64,000 nt of DNA from assembly GCA_947589185.1 (NCBI GenBank), contig CANQCK010000001.1:310001-374000 (forward strand), in the 5' to 3' direction. Source of the stretch: an uncultured Clostridia bacterium. Lineage in GTDB: Bacteria; Bacillota; Clostridia; Oscillospirales; Ruminococcaceae. Positions 27,939-38,374 of this stretch are shown in pieces. The notes beneath the pieces are model-generated. The model was given only the letters and a program-made list of their open reading frames with translations, searched no databases and was not told the origin of the DNA. How positions within the stretch are numbered: position 1 is the first letter of the stretch; each line of letters begins with the position of its first letter. The position numbers and the translations under genes are program-made.

Positions 27939-28871
27939 CTATCCGATATACTTTTTCACAAATTCGTCTATAGACCTGTCATCTCTTCTGTTAAAAGTAT
28001 CATCACACGGTTTGAGTTCCCAGCTTTCAACATGAGTCAAAACTTGGTCAGGTCTGATTTCTTTAAGCTCGCCTAAAGACTCGATCTCCATCATAAAGAA
28101 GTTTGTGAATACTTCGCAGTTGCAATTGTTATCCGGGTAATCAGCTTCCTCAAAATAAGGAAATCTCTTTATAAACAACTGACCCTTATTTAAACTTGCA
28201 AGCCAGCCCTTGTCATCATTAAATCCGATTTTGATATTGGTTCCGGCACCCGGCACCTGCTGAAGCGTCAGATACTTGTTTCCAATATACAGCCTGTCAT
28301 CAGTCAAATCTGTATAGGGCCAAACGGTGAAATTCCTGTTTGAGAGAAGTCCCGTCTCTTTTTCCGACTGCGGCATAATAGAAACAGCATTTTTGTCAAC
28401 AACAGTCATTGCCCAAGGAGCTATAGTCATATTTGAAATTCCTATGTTCTTAATTTTATGAGTAACCGTTGCAGCAGCGTCCGTTTCTGACAATTCGATT
28501 TCAAGTGAAAACTGCATATCAGTTTCAATCTGCGGCGGAGGCGTTAATGTGACCTTATTGCCGTCTATTACATAGTTTACCTTTTTATTGTCGGGATAAT
28601 AGCTTTTAGGGTCATGCTCGGGAGATACCCAAAGCCTGTGACCGCCGTAGATATACCACTTATCGTCGCCGAACATCTCTGCAAACTTACCGCCCGTCAT
28701 AATCGTCTGCTCGCTTTTATCCTCGCACATTATATTTTCTTTTCCCTTTAGCTTGAAGGAAATTACTCTCGGACCTTTTTCAATCATAATAAGCATTGTA
28801 CACTTGTCATTTTCAAGCTCTAAACATCTTCCGAAATAATCGTATTCAATTTCTCTGTACTTCATAATCAA
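27939..28871 (-). CDS. hypothetical protein (DUF4380-like, beta-rich)
   Basis: GGHRLWVSPEHDPKSYYPDN, mutarotase-like pattern. Confidence 0.5.
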   Translation of the reverse strand: MIMKYREIEYDYFGRCLELENDKCTMLIMIEKGPRVISFKLKGKENIMCEDKSEQTIMTGGKFAEMFGDDKWYIYGGHRLWVSPEHDPKSYYPDNKKVNYVIDGNKVTLTPPPQIETDMQFSLEIELSETDAAATVTHKIKNIGISNMTIAPWAMTVVDKNAVSIMPQSEKETGLLSNRNFTVWPYTDLTDDRLYIGNKYLTLQQVPGAGTNIKIGFNDDKGWLASLNKGQLFIKRFPYFEEADYPDNNCNCEVFTNFFMMEIESLGELKEIRPDQVLTHVESWELKPCDDTFNRRDDRSIDEFVKKYIG

Positions 28872-28881
28872 TTCTCCTGAC

Positions 28882-30057
28882 TTATATATTTGTTTTTTCT
28901 ATCTTCACCGAATACTCATTCGGCTCATTGAACGCAACACTTTGGCACATCTTTGCAAAATCACTTGTACGGGCGTCTAGCTCGGCAAGCCTTTTGTTAT
29001 TATCATTTTTATGCTCAAGCTCCTTCAGTGATGTTGAAATATCTATTCTGCCCAATTTCTTTGCTTTAGACAAAATCTCTGTTCCCCTGTCGTTAAAAGC
29101 CAGAACCCTAGCATACGGAGTAAGCTGAAAATCACTTCTATTAATACCAAGAACAGCATACATAACCACTCTTCTGATTCGAGCCGCAGTGAACGCTTTA
29201 GTCTTGACATTAATTATAAGTTCGTCATAGCTCTTTGACGTTTTCAGAGCTTTTAGTATTCTGTCCGCTAAGTCTCCGCTGCAGTCTGGAATTTCCCGAA
29301 GTTTTCTTTTATCCATCTTGATAAGACTGAACAAAATTCCCTTCTCCATATTCTTTATATCACGAATCTCAGCATAGTTATCACTATACGGAAGCAGATT
29401 GTCATTAAGCAATCCGTTTTTTAAAAGCTCTCTTATTTTTGAAGCACTTGCATACTCTCCACTCAAGAAGTCATCATTATGCCCTGCCCCTTTTCTGAGA
29501 ATAGGCATAGGTTTTATTTCGGTATTTTTAACAGCCTTCAGATACTCAACAGCCAAAGTGTTATTCGGACTGCTAAAAACCTCTGCAACCTCTTTTCCTG
29601 AAAATAGCTCAGCCGTTTTAGATAATGCTGCCGGATAGGAATTACCCTCTTTCAACAACTTCTTTAACTGATTTGATTCATTGTTTTTTTCACCTGACTG
29701 AGCTAGCTTGTCTGACAACTCCGCCGCCTTGCAAAGAGTATCTAAGTCATCATTTTCACAGCCGAAGCAAAGACAGTCACTCCCTATAGCATTTGCAATA
29801 TAAACTCCGCTTTTGGCAAATCCCTCAGCAGAGGATATACAAAAAGGTGCCGGAAGCTCAATAACCAAATCAGCACCGTTAAGTACAGCCTGTTTTGCCC
29901 TGTAATGCTTGGAGAAAATTGCAACATCTCCCCGCTGAACAGTGTCTCCGCTCATTATCGAAACTATATGAGTAGAGCCCTTTTCTCTGGCTTTCTCTAT
30001 CTGATATTTATGTCCGTTGTGAAACGGATTGTATTCACAAATAATAGAAGTTATCAT
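28882..30057 (-). CDS. tmcAL: tRNA(Met) cytidine acetate ligase-like nucleotidyltransferase
   Basis: IICEYNPFHNGHKYQIEKAREKGSTHIVSIMSGDTVQRGDVAIFSKHYRA. Confidence 0.9.
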   Translation of the reverse strand: MITSIICEYNPFHNGHKYQIEKAREKGSTHIVSIMSGDTVQRGDVAIFSKHYRAKQAVLNGADLVIELPAPFCISSAEGFAKSGVYIANAIGSDCLCFGCENDDLDTLCKAAELSDKLAQSGEKNNESNQLKKLLKEGNSYPAALSKTAELFSGKEVAEVFSSPNNTLAVEYLKAVKNTEIKPMPILRKGAGHNDDFLSGEYASASKIRELLKNGLLNDNLLPYSDNYAEIRDIKNMEKGILFSLIKMDKRKLREIPDCSGDLADRILKALKTSKSYDELIINVKTKAFTAARIRRVVMYAVLGINRSDFQLTPYARVLAFNDRGTEILSKAKKLGRIDISTSLKELEHKNDNNKRLAELDARTSDFAKMCQSVAFNEPNEYSVKIEKTNI

Positions 30058-30240
30058 TATCTGTTCCTCTGGCTGTTAAACTAAGTTAAAATACAATACT
30101 TATATCAAAAAAGCTTACTGCATAAAAAATTTACTAAAATAACTGCTAAAACCTTGAAATTTTGATAAATATATTATATTATATATTAATGGAATAAGTC
30201 AAGTATACAAAATATTAATATACAAAAAGGAGAACGAATT

Positions 30241-31446
30241 ATGAAAATTCTAGTAGTAAACGCAGGAAGCTCATCACTGAAATATCAGCTTCTTGATATG
30301 GAAAATGAAAAGGTAATTGCAAAGGGCAACTGCGACCGAATAGGTATAGACGGTCATGTATCTCACAAGACCTTCGACGGCAGAACTATTGACGAGGATT
30401 GCAGTTTCCCTACTCATACAGAGGCTTTTGAAAAGCTGGTCGAGGTATTGACAGAAGGAGATGCGTCAGTTATCGGTTCTATGGCTGAAATATCAGCGGT
30501 AGGACACAGAATCGTGCAGGGAGCTGAGATTTTCAATAAAACCTGCATCGCAACAGACGAAGTAATAGACAAAATCGACTCCTTATCAGAGCTTGCTCCG
30601 GTACACAACCACCCTCATGCATTGGCACTCAGAGCCTGCAAAAAGGTTATACCTGAAAATGTTCCGCAGGTAGTTGTTTTTGACACCGCTTTTCACCAGA
30701 CAATGCCTCCTAAGGCTTTTATGTTCGGACTGCCTTATGAAGACTATAAGAACTATTCCGTGAGAAAATACGGCTTTCACGGAACATCTCACAGATTTGT
30801 TACAGCGGCTCTTGCAAAGGCAATGGATACTGATATAAGAGATTTAAAAATTGTTTCCTGTCACTTAGGAAACGGCTCGTCTATCACAGCGGTTGACGGA
30901 GGTAAATCGGTCGACACATCAATGGGCTTCACCCCTCTTGACGGCGTTCTTATGGGAACAAGAACAGGCAGCGTCGATCCGTCTGCTGTTACATTTGTTC
31001 AGGATAAGCACGGCTTCACACCAAGTGAAATGAGCGACTATATGAATAAAAAGTCAGGATTTCTCGGCGTTTCGGGCATATCTTCCGACAACAGAGATAT
31101 TACCGCAGCAGCTGAAAAAGGCGATAAAAGAGCTCAGCTTGCAAGCGAAATGCTTGTATACCAGATAAAGAAATACATCGGTTCATACGCCGCTGTTATG
31201 AACGGTCTTGACGCTGTTATTTTCACAGGCGGAATCGGCGAGAACGCTGCTGATGTAAGAGCAAAGGTATGCGAGAATATGGAATACTTCGGCATTGAGA
31301 TAGACCCTGAAGCAAATGCAAAAAGAGGTGTGCTTACAAGAATATCAACACCTAAATCAAAAGTTCAGGTTTGGGTCGTTCCTACCAATGAGGAGCTTCT
31401 TATTGCAAGAGACACTTTAGCTCTCATTTCAAACGAACTGCTCTAA
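30241..31446 (+). CDS. ackA: acetate kinase
   Basis: MKILVVNAGSSSLKYQLLDM, GFHGTSHRFV, CHLGNGSSITA, FTGGIGENA. Confidence 0.97.
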   Translation: MKILVVNAGSSSLKYQLLDMENEKVIAKGNCDRIGIDGHVSHKTFDGRTIDEDCSFPTHTEAFEKLVEVLTEGDASVIGSMAEISAVGHRIVQGAEIFNKTCIATDEVIDKIDSLSELAPVHNHPHALALRACKKVIPENVPQVVVFDTAFHQTMPPKAFMFGLPYEDYKNYSVRKYGFHGTSHRFVTAALAKAMDTDIRDLKIVSCHLGNGSSITAVDGGKSVDTSMGFTPLDGVLMGTRTGSVDPSAVTFVQDKHGFTPSEMSDYMNKKSGFLGVSGISSDNRDITAAAEKGDKRAQLASEMLVYQIKKYIGSYAAVMNGLDAVIFTGGIGENAADVRAKVCENMEYFGIEIDPEANAKRGVLTRISTPKSKVQVWVVPTNEELLIARDTLALISNELL

Positions 31447-31530
31447 CCGGCGAACTTCCGGTGGCTCTGCTGCCTTTGGAATGTTTGCAAAATGTTTTTA
31501 ATATATGCAACGGCAGACTAGTACCTATTG
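31447..31530 (-). repeat. dispersed hairpin repeat copy abutting the ackA stop codon
   Basis: CTGCCTTTGGAATGTTTGCAAAATGTTTTTAATATATGCAACGGCAGACTAGTACC, preceded by an ACCGG..CCGGT mini-hairpin. Confidence 0.75.
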
Positions 31531-31569
31531 CAAAAGAAATCAGCGATTGCTATTCACAGAAACAATATT

Positions 31570-31601
31570 AACTGACATCAATAAACGGTGTCAGTTATTT
31601 A
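31570..31601 (+). terminator. ackA terminator
   Basis: AACTGACA-TCAATAAACGG-TGTCAGTT then TATTTATTT. Confidence 0.75.
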
Positions 31602-31700
31602 TTTAGCATAACTTTATATAACCAAAAAATGCCGTTATAATTTATTTGACAAAAGAAAAAATTAATTATATAATAATTTAAATATTAAATTTATAGGAGA

Positions 31701-32600
31701 ATGTATATGAAAAAAAGGATATTTGCAGTTTTATTGTCTGCAATAATGGCTGTAACTGCATTAGCAGGCTGTATGCAGGAAAAAGTAAACGTAACGATAA
31801 ACTCAAACGGTTCTGTAACACTAAACGGAGTTATTAAGATTCAAAAAGAGTATTATGAGAATCAAATGGGTATGGAAGGCAATGAGCTGTCTCAAGAATT
31901 AAAGCAAGAATCACCTAATGCAACAGTTAAAGAATATGAGGAAACAATAAAAGGCGAAACATATAAATGTTTTAATATAAGCGAGACTTACTCCAGCATT
32001 AAAAAGGTAAAAAAAGAATTAATCAGCGGTGATACTGCATTATTCAATTCAGGCACTATTACAAAGAAAAAGTTTGTTGCTGAGTTAGGTGCGTATAAAA
32101 CTTCATCAAATGATATATTAAACGAATCTATGAACATTTCAAAAAGCGATATGAAAGCAATGCAAGATATAGTAAAACTTACTTTCAGCATTACATTTCC
32201 TCAAAAAATAGTTTACACAAACGGAAAGCTTTCAAAAGACAAAAAGACCGCAACGTGGAACTTACTAAAGTTAGTCAGCGGTGCGTCTATATGTGCATAC
32301 ACAAATAAAAAAGATATTAAATCAAGTCCTGTTTCCGGATTAAAAGCTAAAAACAGCGGGCAGACAATTGCTGTTAAATGGCAAAAAGCATATAAGGTAT
32401 CAGGTTATCAAATAAAACTGGGAACAAACAAAGGTTTATCCCAAGACAAAAAAACTGTTAATATTAATAAAAATACTTCTAAAACCAGTATCAAAAGCTT
32501 AAGATCAAACAAAAAGTATTATATTAAAATCAGATCGTATATTAAAGTCGGTTCAAAGAAGTATTATGGTAAATGGTCAAAGGTCAAAACGGTGAAATAA
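31701..32600 (+). CDS. lipoprotein with C-terminal fibronectin-III-like domain
   Basis: Lipobox ALAGC; VKWQKAYKVSGYQIKLGTNK...YYIKIRSYIKVGSKKYYGKWS. Confidence 0.65.
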   Translation: MYMKKRIFAVLLSAIMAVTALAGCMQEKVNVTINSNGSVTLNGVIKIQKEYYENQMGMEGNELSQELKQESPNATVKEYEETIKGETYKCFNISETYSSIKKVKKELISGDTALFNSGTITKKKFVAELGAYKTSSNDILNESMNISKSDMKAMQDIVKLTFSITFPQKIVYTNGKLSKDKKTATWNLLKLVSGASICAYTNKKDIKSSPVSGLKAKNSGQTIAVKWQKAYKVSGYQIKLGTNKGLSQDKKTVNINKNTSKTSIKSLRSNKKYYIKIRSYIKVGSKKYYGKWSKVKTVK

Positions 32601-32608
32601 AGTATTAT

Positions 32609-32650
32609 CAAAAACTGACATCGCAAATTTCGGTGCCAGTTTTGTTTTGG
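32609..32650 (+). terminator. terminator hairpin
   Basis: AAACTGACATCG...CGGTGCCAGTTTTGTTTT. Confidence 0.55.
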
Positions 32651-32680
32651 TAGATAAATTTTTAAAACACAGGTGATAAA

Positions 32681-33346
32681 ATGAAAAATATAATGATTAT
32701 AGACGATGATGTCCACATAGGCAATATGCTTGAAGAAGTGCTTTCAAAGGAAGGCTACAAGGTTTCCCGTGCATACTCGGGTACAGAGGCTCTGTTGTTT
32801 CTTTCTTCGCATAAGCCCGATCTTGTTCTTCTTGACCTTATGCTTCCCGGCTTAAATGGAGAGGAAGTACTTCCGCAAATCAAAGATACACCTGTTATTG
32901 TGGTGAGCGCCAAGATAGACGTAAATGACAAGGTAGAACTTCTTATGGGCGGTGCAGTCGATTATATCACAAAGCCGTTTGACACTAAGGAACTGCTTGC
33001 AAGAATTGCAGTTGCACTTAGAAACAATTCTGCTAAAGAAAATAAAAATGTTCTTAATTTTAAGGATCTGAGTTTGGACAACTCACAGCATACCGTAACC
33101 GTATCAGAAAAGCCGGTAAAACTCACAAAAACTGAATTTGCAATATTAAAGCTTCTTATGCAAAGTCCCTCTCAGGTAATAACAAAATCAGCTATTCTCG
33201 ACCGTATAAGCGAGGATACCCCCGACTGTATGGAAAGCTCTTTGAAGGTTCATATAAGCAATTTACGAAGAAAACTGCGTGAAATTAACGGCAAGGATTA
33301 CATAGAAGCAGTTTGGGGCATTGGCTTTAAAATGAAAGAGGATTAA
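32681..33346 (+). CDS. OmpR-family response regulator
   Basis: IMIIDDDVHIGNMLEEVL, LVLLDLMLPGLNGEEVLP, DYITKPFDTKELLARI. Confidence 0.94.
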   Translation: MKNIMIIDDDVHIGNMLEEVLSKEGYKVSRAYSGTEALLFLSSHKPDLVLLDLMLPGLNGEEVLPQIKDTPVIVVSAKIDVNDKVELLMGGAVDYITKPFDTKELLARIAVALRNNSAKENKNVLNFKDLSLDNSQHTVTVSEKPVKLTKTEFAILKLLMQSPSQVITKSAILDRISEDTPDCMESSLKVHISNLRRKLREINGKDYIEAVWGIGFKMKED

Positions 33347-33365
33347 CAAGTTCAAATCTTTACTG

Positions 33366-33398
33366 TTTCTTAACTCTTTTCTTTACCGCTTTCTTAAC
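33366..33398 (+). promoter_or_regulatory. direct repeats, candidate response-regulator site before the ABC operon
   Basis: TTTCTTAAC at 33366 and 33390, 24 bp apart. Confidence 0.45.
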
Positions 33399-33443
33399 CT
33401 TTATCTGATAGACTGTGAATATCAAATTAAAGGAGGCAAAATT

Positions 33444-34358
33444 ATGGAGTATGTTTTACAAACTAATTCTCTTAGCAAAAGCTACCGACGTTTTAAAGCG
33501 TTAGACGATCTTACTATGAACGTACCAAAGGGAGCTATTTACGGCTTTGTAGGCAGAAACGGTGCCGGAAAGACTACGCTTATCCGACTGATATGCGGAC
33601 TTCAGGAGCCAACCAGCGGCACATATTCTATCTACGGAAAAGACTACAAAGAAAAGGGTATAGTCAAATCCAGAAGGAGGATGGGAGCAGTCGTAGAAAC
33701 GCCGTCTATCTACCTTGATATGTCAGCGGAGGAAAATCTAAAACAGCAATGCCTTATTCTCGGCTTGCCGTCATATGATGAAATTCCTGAAATACTAAGG
33801 CTCGTAGGGCTTGAAAACACAGGCAGAAAACACGCAAGACACTTCTCTCTGGGAATGAAACAGCGTTTAGGCATAGCTGTTGCACTTATCGGCGATCCTG
33901 ATTTTTTAGTTCTGGACGAGCCTGTAAACGGTCTTGACCCTCAGGGTATTATTGAAATTCGGGAGCTTATTTTAAAGCTCAACCGAGAAAGACAGGTTAC
34001 AATTTTAATTTCAAGCCATATTCTTGACGAGCTTGCCAGAATTGCTACGCATTACGGCTTTATCGACAGCGGACGCTTGGTAAGAGAGATCAGTGCTAAG
34101 GAACTTGAAGCGTCCTTCCGAAAGTCACTTCGGGTTGAGGTAAGCGACACAAAAGTCCTAGCATTTGTACTTGATAAAATAAATGTTGAGTATGAAATCG
34201 TTTCAGATACAACTGCTAATATATACGGTGATATTGGAATATCACAGCTTGTACTCGCACTGAATAAGGAGCATTGCGAACTAATTTCCTGCCACGAGCA
34301 AAACGAAAACCTTGAAACATATTTTATCAATATGGTAGGAGGTGGACAGAATGAGTAA
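33444..34358 (+). CDS. ABC transporter ATP-binding protein (LanF/BcrA-like)
   Basis: GFVGRNGAGKTTLIRLICGL, HFSLGMKQRLGIAVALIGDPDFLVLDEPVNGLDPQGI. Confidence 0.94.
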   Translation: MEYVLQTNSLSKSYRRFKALDDLTMNVPKGAIYGFVGRNGAGKTTLIRLICGLQEPTSGTYSIYGKDYKEKGIVKSRRRMGAVVETPSIYLDMSAEENLKQQCLILGLPSYDEIPEILRLVGLENTGRKHARHFSLGMKQRLGIAVALIGDPDFLVLDEPVNGLDPQGIIEIRELILKLNRERQVTILISSHILDELARIATHYGFIDSGRLVREISAKELEASFRKSLRVEVSDTKVLAFVLDKINVEYEIVSDTTANIYGDIGISQLVLALNKEHCELISCHEQNENLETYFINMVGGGQNE

Positions 34359-35277
34359 GCTTCTTTATGCTGGCATTCGCCGCTATTTAAAAAGTATAAT
34401 ATTCTGGCTTGCAGTTATAGCAACAGCTGCAATCGCTGTTTATTGCGGAAATTGGTCGAGGAATTATTATATTGATGACTTTTATTTTTTTATTGAATTT
34501 TTTGCAATAGCAATTCTTATTACCTGGCTTATAGGCCGTGAATTTGACGAGGGTATTTTTCGCAATAAAATGATCTGCGGTCATACAAAAGGTACTATCT
34601 TTCTTTCCGAACTGATTTTGGGTGAGATAAACTGCATATTTCTCTTTTTGATTTTCTCAGGAATCTTTGCGGCTTTTAACAGTTATGTCTTCTCAAATAT
34701 CCCGGCAAGTGTACTGATTAGGATTTTCTTTGGCTGTCTGCTTTCTAATATGGCACTTACTGCAATTTTTGTGACAATAAGCTGTATTATTCCCCATCGG
34801 GCAATTATTGCAATTATAAATATATTATTAATTTTCGGTATATCATTTGTTACAACATCTATTGATTCTTCATTATTAAATGAAAAATACAATATTGAAT
34901 ATGATTATGAAACAAAAGTAACAATTGATGAACACGGAAATGAATTGACAGAGTTTATAGAAATACCCGGAACAGAACGTAAGGTTAAAAATCCGAATTA
35001 TGTTGGCGGTTGGAAACGCTCTGTATTAAAAACAGCATATCACGTTACTCCGTATTCCTATATTTATGACAGCTTAGAGCGTATATCTAATTGCTTCTCT
35101 TATAATAATGCATACAGAGACAACGGATTAACTTATGAAGAAGATCCTGACACAAAATTCTCTATAACAAAGGCTGATAATAAAGCATTAAGCGTTGATC
35201 TTGTATATATGCCGATTCTCACAATTGTAATTACAGCGGCGGGGTATGCCCTGTTTCGGCGCAGAGATTTTAAGTGA
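34342..35277 (+). CDS. ABC-2 type permease
   Basis: Six TM segments; coupled to the ATPase gene by overlap (likely start 34351). Confidence 0.8.
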   Translation: MDRMSKLLYAGIRRYLKSIIFWLAVIATAAIAVYCGNWSRNYYIDDFYFFIEFFAIAILITWLIGREFDEGIFRNKMICGHTKGTIFLSELILGEINCIFLFLIFSGIFAAFNSYVFSNIPASVLIRIFFGCLLSNMALTAIFVTISCIIPHRAIIAIINILLIFGISFVTTSIDSSLLNEKYNIEYDYETKVTIDEHGNELTEFIEIPGTERKVKNPNYVGGWKRSVLKTAYHVTPYSYIYDSLERISNCFSYNNAYRDNGLTYEEDPDTKFSITKADNKALSVDLVYMPILTIVITAAGYALFRRRDFK

Positions 35278-35307
35278 TTATTGGGTTAAAACAGGAGATA
35301 CCATCAT

Positions 35308-36159
35308 ATGAACAAGTTATTATTTGCAAATTTTGCACGTCTTAGAAAAAGCAAGATCTTTTGGCTGTGTGCAATCATTATGTTTGGTTTTGGAGTTTTC
35401 CTATCTGTAAACACATATTATGATGCTAAAGCCTTTAAATACAAAGCCTGTCTTGATGATATATTTTTCACTTACGCACCATTAATCGGAATTATATGTT
35501 CTGTATTTATCAGTTTGTTTTTGGGTACTGAATACAGTGACCGCACAATGCGAAACAAGCTGATTATAGGAAGAACTAGAAGTACAATATATTTTTCAAA
35601 CCTAATTGTGAATATTGCTGCCACAGTTGTAATATGTCTTTTCTATATTGCAGCAATATGTACATTCGGAATTCCCCTTATCGGTGTTTTTCAGAGTGAT
35701 GCAAGTATAATTGCTGAGTATCTGTTTGGAACATTTATGATGATAATTTCATTTTGTGCAATCTTTACGCTTATAGGTATGCTTATCCAAAACAAAGCAT
35801 TGATAGCTATTATTAATGTAATATTGGCATTTGCTCTTATCATCATATCCTCCGCTGTTATTGATTCATTGCAGCTTAATGTAGAAACTTATCCTGAATA
35901 CACACATACAAATCACTCTGCTGAAAACGATATTGAATACAGCGATGACGGTTCCTCGCCGCCGGATAAATTTATTATCAAAGGCGTAAAGCTTGACATT
36001 TATGAATTTTTAATTGATTTTCTGCCTATGGGTCAAGCAATACAGTATCGTTATAGAATAGCAAACGAGCCGTATAAAATGCCGCTATATTCACTGGGAA
36101 TCACCATTGTAACTACAGGAATTGGAATATTTGTATTCAGAAAGAAAAACATAAGATAG
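35308..36159 (+). CDS. ABC-2 type permease
   Basis: Six TM; EYSDRTMRNKLIIGRTRSTIYFSN parallels the preceding permease. Confidence 0.8.
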   Translation: MNKLLFANFARLRKSKIFWLCAIIMFGFGVFLSVNTYYDAKAFKYKACLDDIFFTYAPLIGIICSVFISLFLGTEYSDRTMRNKLIIGRTRSTIYFSNLIVNIAATVVICLFYIAAICTFGIPLIGVFQSDASIIAEYLFGTFMMIISFCAIFTLIGMLIQNKALIAIINVILAFALIIISSAVIDSLQLNVETYPEYTHTNHSAENDIEYSDDGSSPPDKFIIKGVKLDIYEFLIDFLPMGQAIQYRYRIANEPYKMPLYSLGITIVTTGIGIFVFRKKNIR

Positions 36160-36200
36160 CAGTTCTATAAAACCCCAACTGCAAGAAACGGAGATTTATT

Positions 36201-37112
36201 ATGGAAGTATGTTTATGGGCAACAACATTTATACTTATTGCGGTTATAATTTTACTAACGATAAAAATACATCTGCTAAAAAAATCAGCTAAGGAAATTA
36301 AAACCGCACTATCAGAAAAACTTGAAACTGAAACAAATACCCTTATTGACATATCAAGCCATAATAAACATATGAAAAGCCTTGCAAAAAGCATTAACAT
36401 ACAGCTCAGAGAGCTTAGAAAAGAACGATTACATTATCAGCAGGGAGATTATGAGATAAAAGAGGCAGTAACAAACATCTCTCATGATTTAAGAACTCCC
36501 CTGACAGCGATATGCGGTTATCTTGATTTACTCGAGCAGACAGAAAAATCAGAAGAGGTTACACGTTATCTTGAAATAATCAGAAACCGAACAGAAATTC
36601 TTAAACAGCTTACCGAAGAACTTTTCAGATACTCTGTATTTATATCGGTATCAGATAACACATCATATGAAAACGTAGTCCTCAACAGCGTTTTAGAGGA
36701 AAGCATATCGGCATACTACGCATCGCTTAAAGAGCAAAATATCACGCCGAAAATATCCATTCCCGACGTCAAAATAGAACGAAGTCTTAACAAAAACGCA
36801 TTATCGAGAATTTTCGGAAACGTTATCAGCAATGCTATAAAATACAGCGACGGAGATTTGAAAATCACACTTCTTGAAAGCGGTGAAATTATATTTTCAA
36901 ACAAGGCGTCCTCTCTTGACGAAGTACAAACAGGCAGGCTGTTTGACCGTTTCTATACAGTAGAAACGGCGAAAAAGTCAACAGGTCTGGGGCTGTCAAT
37001 TGCAAAGGCTCTTACAGAACAAATGAACGGAAGCATTACCGCAAAATACATTGACGGCTCAATATACATTCATATCTCCTTTCCAAATCAGGATAATAAA
37101 ACAAACCTGTAG
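36201..37112 (+). CDS. sensor histidine kinase (small, TM N-terminus)
   Basis: VTNISHDLRTPLTAICGYLDLL, GLGLSIAKALTE. Confidence 0.92.
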   Translation: MEVCLWATTFILIAVIILLTIKIHLLKKSAKEIKTALSEKLETETNTLIDISSHNKHMKSLAKSINIQLRELRKERLHYQQGDYEIKEAVTNISHDLRTPLTAICGYLDLLEQTEKSEEVTRYLEIIRNRTEILKQLTEELFRYSVFISVSDNTSYENVVLNSVLEESISAYYASLKEQNITPKISIPDVKIERSLNKNALSRIFGNVISNAIKYSDGDLKITLLESGEIIFSNKASSLDEVQTGRLFDRFYTVETAKKSTGLGLSIAKALTEQMNGSITAKYIDGSIYIHISFPNQDNKTNL

Positions 37113-37177
37113 AAAAATTTAAAAAAATAGAAACGGTGCTTGGCAAATCGACCGACTTGCCTCACACCGTTTTTATA

Positions 37178-37579
37178 TTATACTTTTAATTTCTCATTAC
37201 ACTTTTCCTGAAATCTTTTGCCGTACACAACTACTCTTGAATGTTCCGCCTTACCGATAGGACCGCATTCATCGAAAGCGTCAATTTCAAAGTCAATTTT
37301 TCTGCCGTCCGCCCTGACAATTTTAGCAACGGCATAAATCCGCATATTCAAAGGCGTTGCAGACATATGAGAAGCAGAAATCATCGTTCCTACGGAGGTT
37401 TCGTCATTGTCGCTCTCTAAAAATTCATCAAGACAGCAAAGTGCGGCGTTTTCCATTAAGGCAATAAGCATTGGTGTTGACAGAACATTTGCTTTGCCGC
37501 TTCCTACCGTTGACGCCAGCATAGTTTCATCAACCGTACGCTCAGCCTTGAACTCTTTACCTATAACAATTTCTTTCAT
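37178..37579 (-). CDS. thioesterase, fluoroacetyl-CoA thioesterase (FlK)-like hotdog family
   Basis: TPMLIALMENAALCCLDEFL, VGTMISASHMSATP. Confidence 0.8.
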   Translation of the reverse strand: MKEIVIGKEFKAERTVDETMLASTVGSGKANVLSTPMLIALMENAALCCLDEFLESDNDETSVGTMISASHMSATPLNMRIYAVAKIVRADGRKIDFEIDAFDECGPIGKAEHSRVVVYGKRFQEKCNEKLKV

Positions 37580-37591
37580 ATTATTCTCCTA

Positions 37592-38242
37592 TCAATATAT
37601 AAGCTCATTGTAGCTTGTTATATACCTATCGCAAAGCGAAATCATCTCATCACGATAATGAATATTATTTTTACACATAACGGCTACTGTTTTAAATCCG
37701 CCTTTTTTTGCTCCTTCAATTCCCTGTAAAATATCCTCGAACACAACGCATTTTGATACCAAAAGTCCAAGCTTTTCAGCGGCTTTCAGATAAATATCGG
37801 GAAATCCCTTGGGGCGTTCCACCTCTGACGCTGTGGTAATATCATCAAACAAATCAAGAACATTGTTGTTTTCCAAAACGGGTATTGTCAGCTCCAGATT
37901 GTTGACAGTCGCAACGCTCAGTTTCTTTCCATTGCTTTTTAAACATCTTAAATACTCATCCGCACCATCAAACAAAGAAATTTCCGTTGCAAATATATCT
38001 CTTACAATATCATTCCACTCATTTATAACTTCATTCACCGTGCGGTCCAGCTTAAATCTGTTTATAGTATATTCCGCCGCTAGATCAAAGCCCATTCCCG
38101 CTATTTCCCTATCGTAATCGTCCGGAGTTTCAAACCCATATGACGAAAGAAAAATATTATCTACTCTGTGCCATGCGTTTGACGAATCAATAAGCGTTCC
38201 GTCTAAATCGAAAATGTACCCGTCAAAATTATCTAAATCCAT
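37592..38242 (-). CDS. HAD-superfamily phosphatase/phosphomutase-like
   Basis: YIFDLDGTLIDSSNAWHRVD, FEDILQGIEGAKKGGF. Confidence 0.9.
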   Translation of the reverse strand: MDLDNFDGYIFDLDGTLIDSSNAWHRVDNIFLSSYGFETPDDYDREIAGMGFDLAAEYTINRFKLDRTVNEVINEWNDIVRDIFATEISLFDGADEYLRCLKSNGKKLSVATVNNLELTIPVLENNNVLDLFDDITTASEVERPKGFPDIYLKAAEKLGLLVSKCVVFEDILQGIEGAKKGGFKTVAVMCKNNIHYRDEMISLCDRYITSYNELIY

Positions 38243-38374
38243 CCGATGAATGTCCTTTCTTAAAGCAATCCTGCCTTACCGAAAAATGATAACACAAAAC
38301 CGTCTTTTTGTAAAGGAGTTTTAAATTTGACTTTTTTATAATTATAAGATAAAATATTACTGAATTAAGTATAA

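Noticed and set aside
33366-33398. Lantibiotic biosynthesis cluster
   Set aside because: Only immunity-type ABC and two-component genes are present; no LanA precursor, LanB/C/M enzymes or protease were found.
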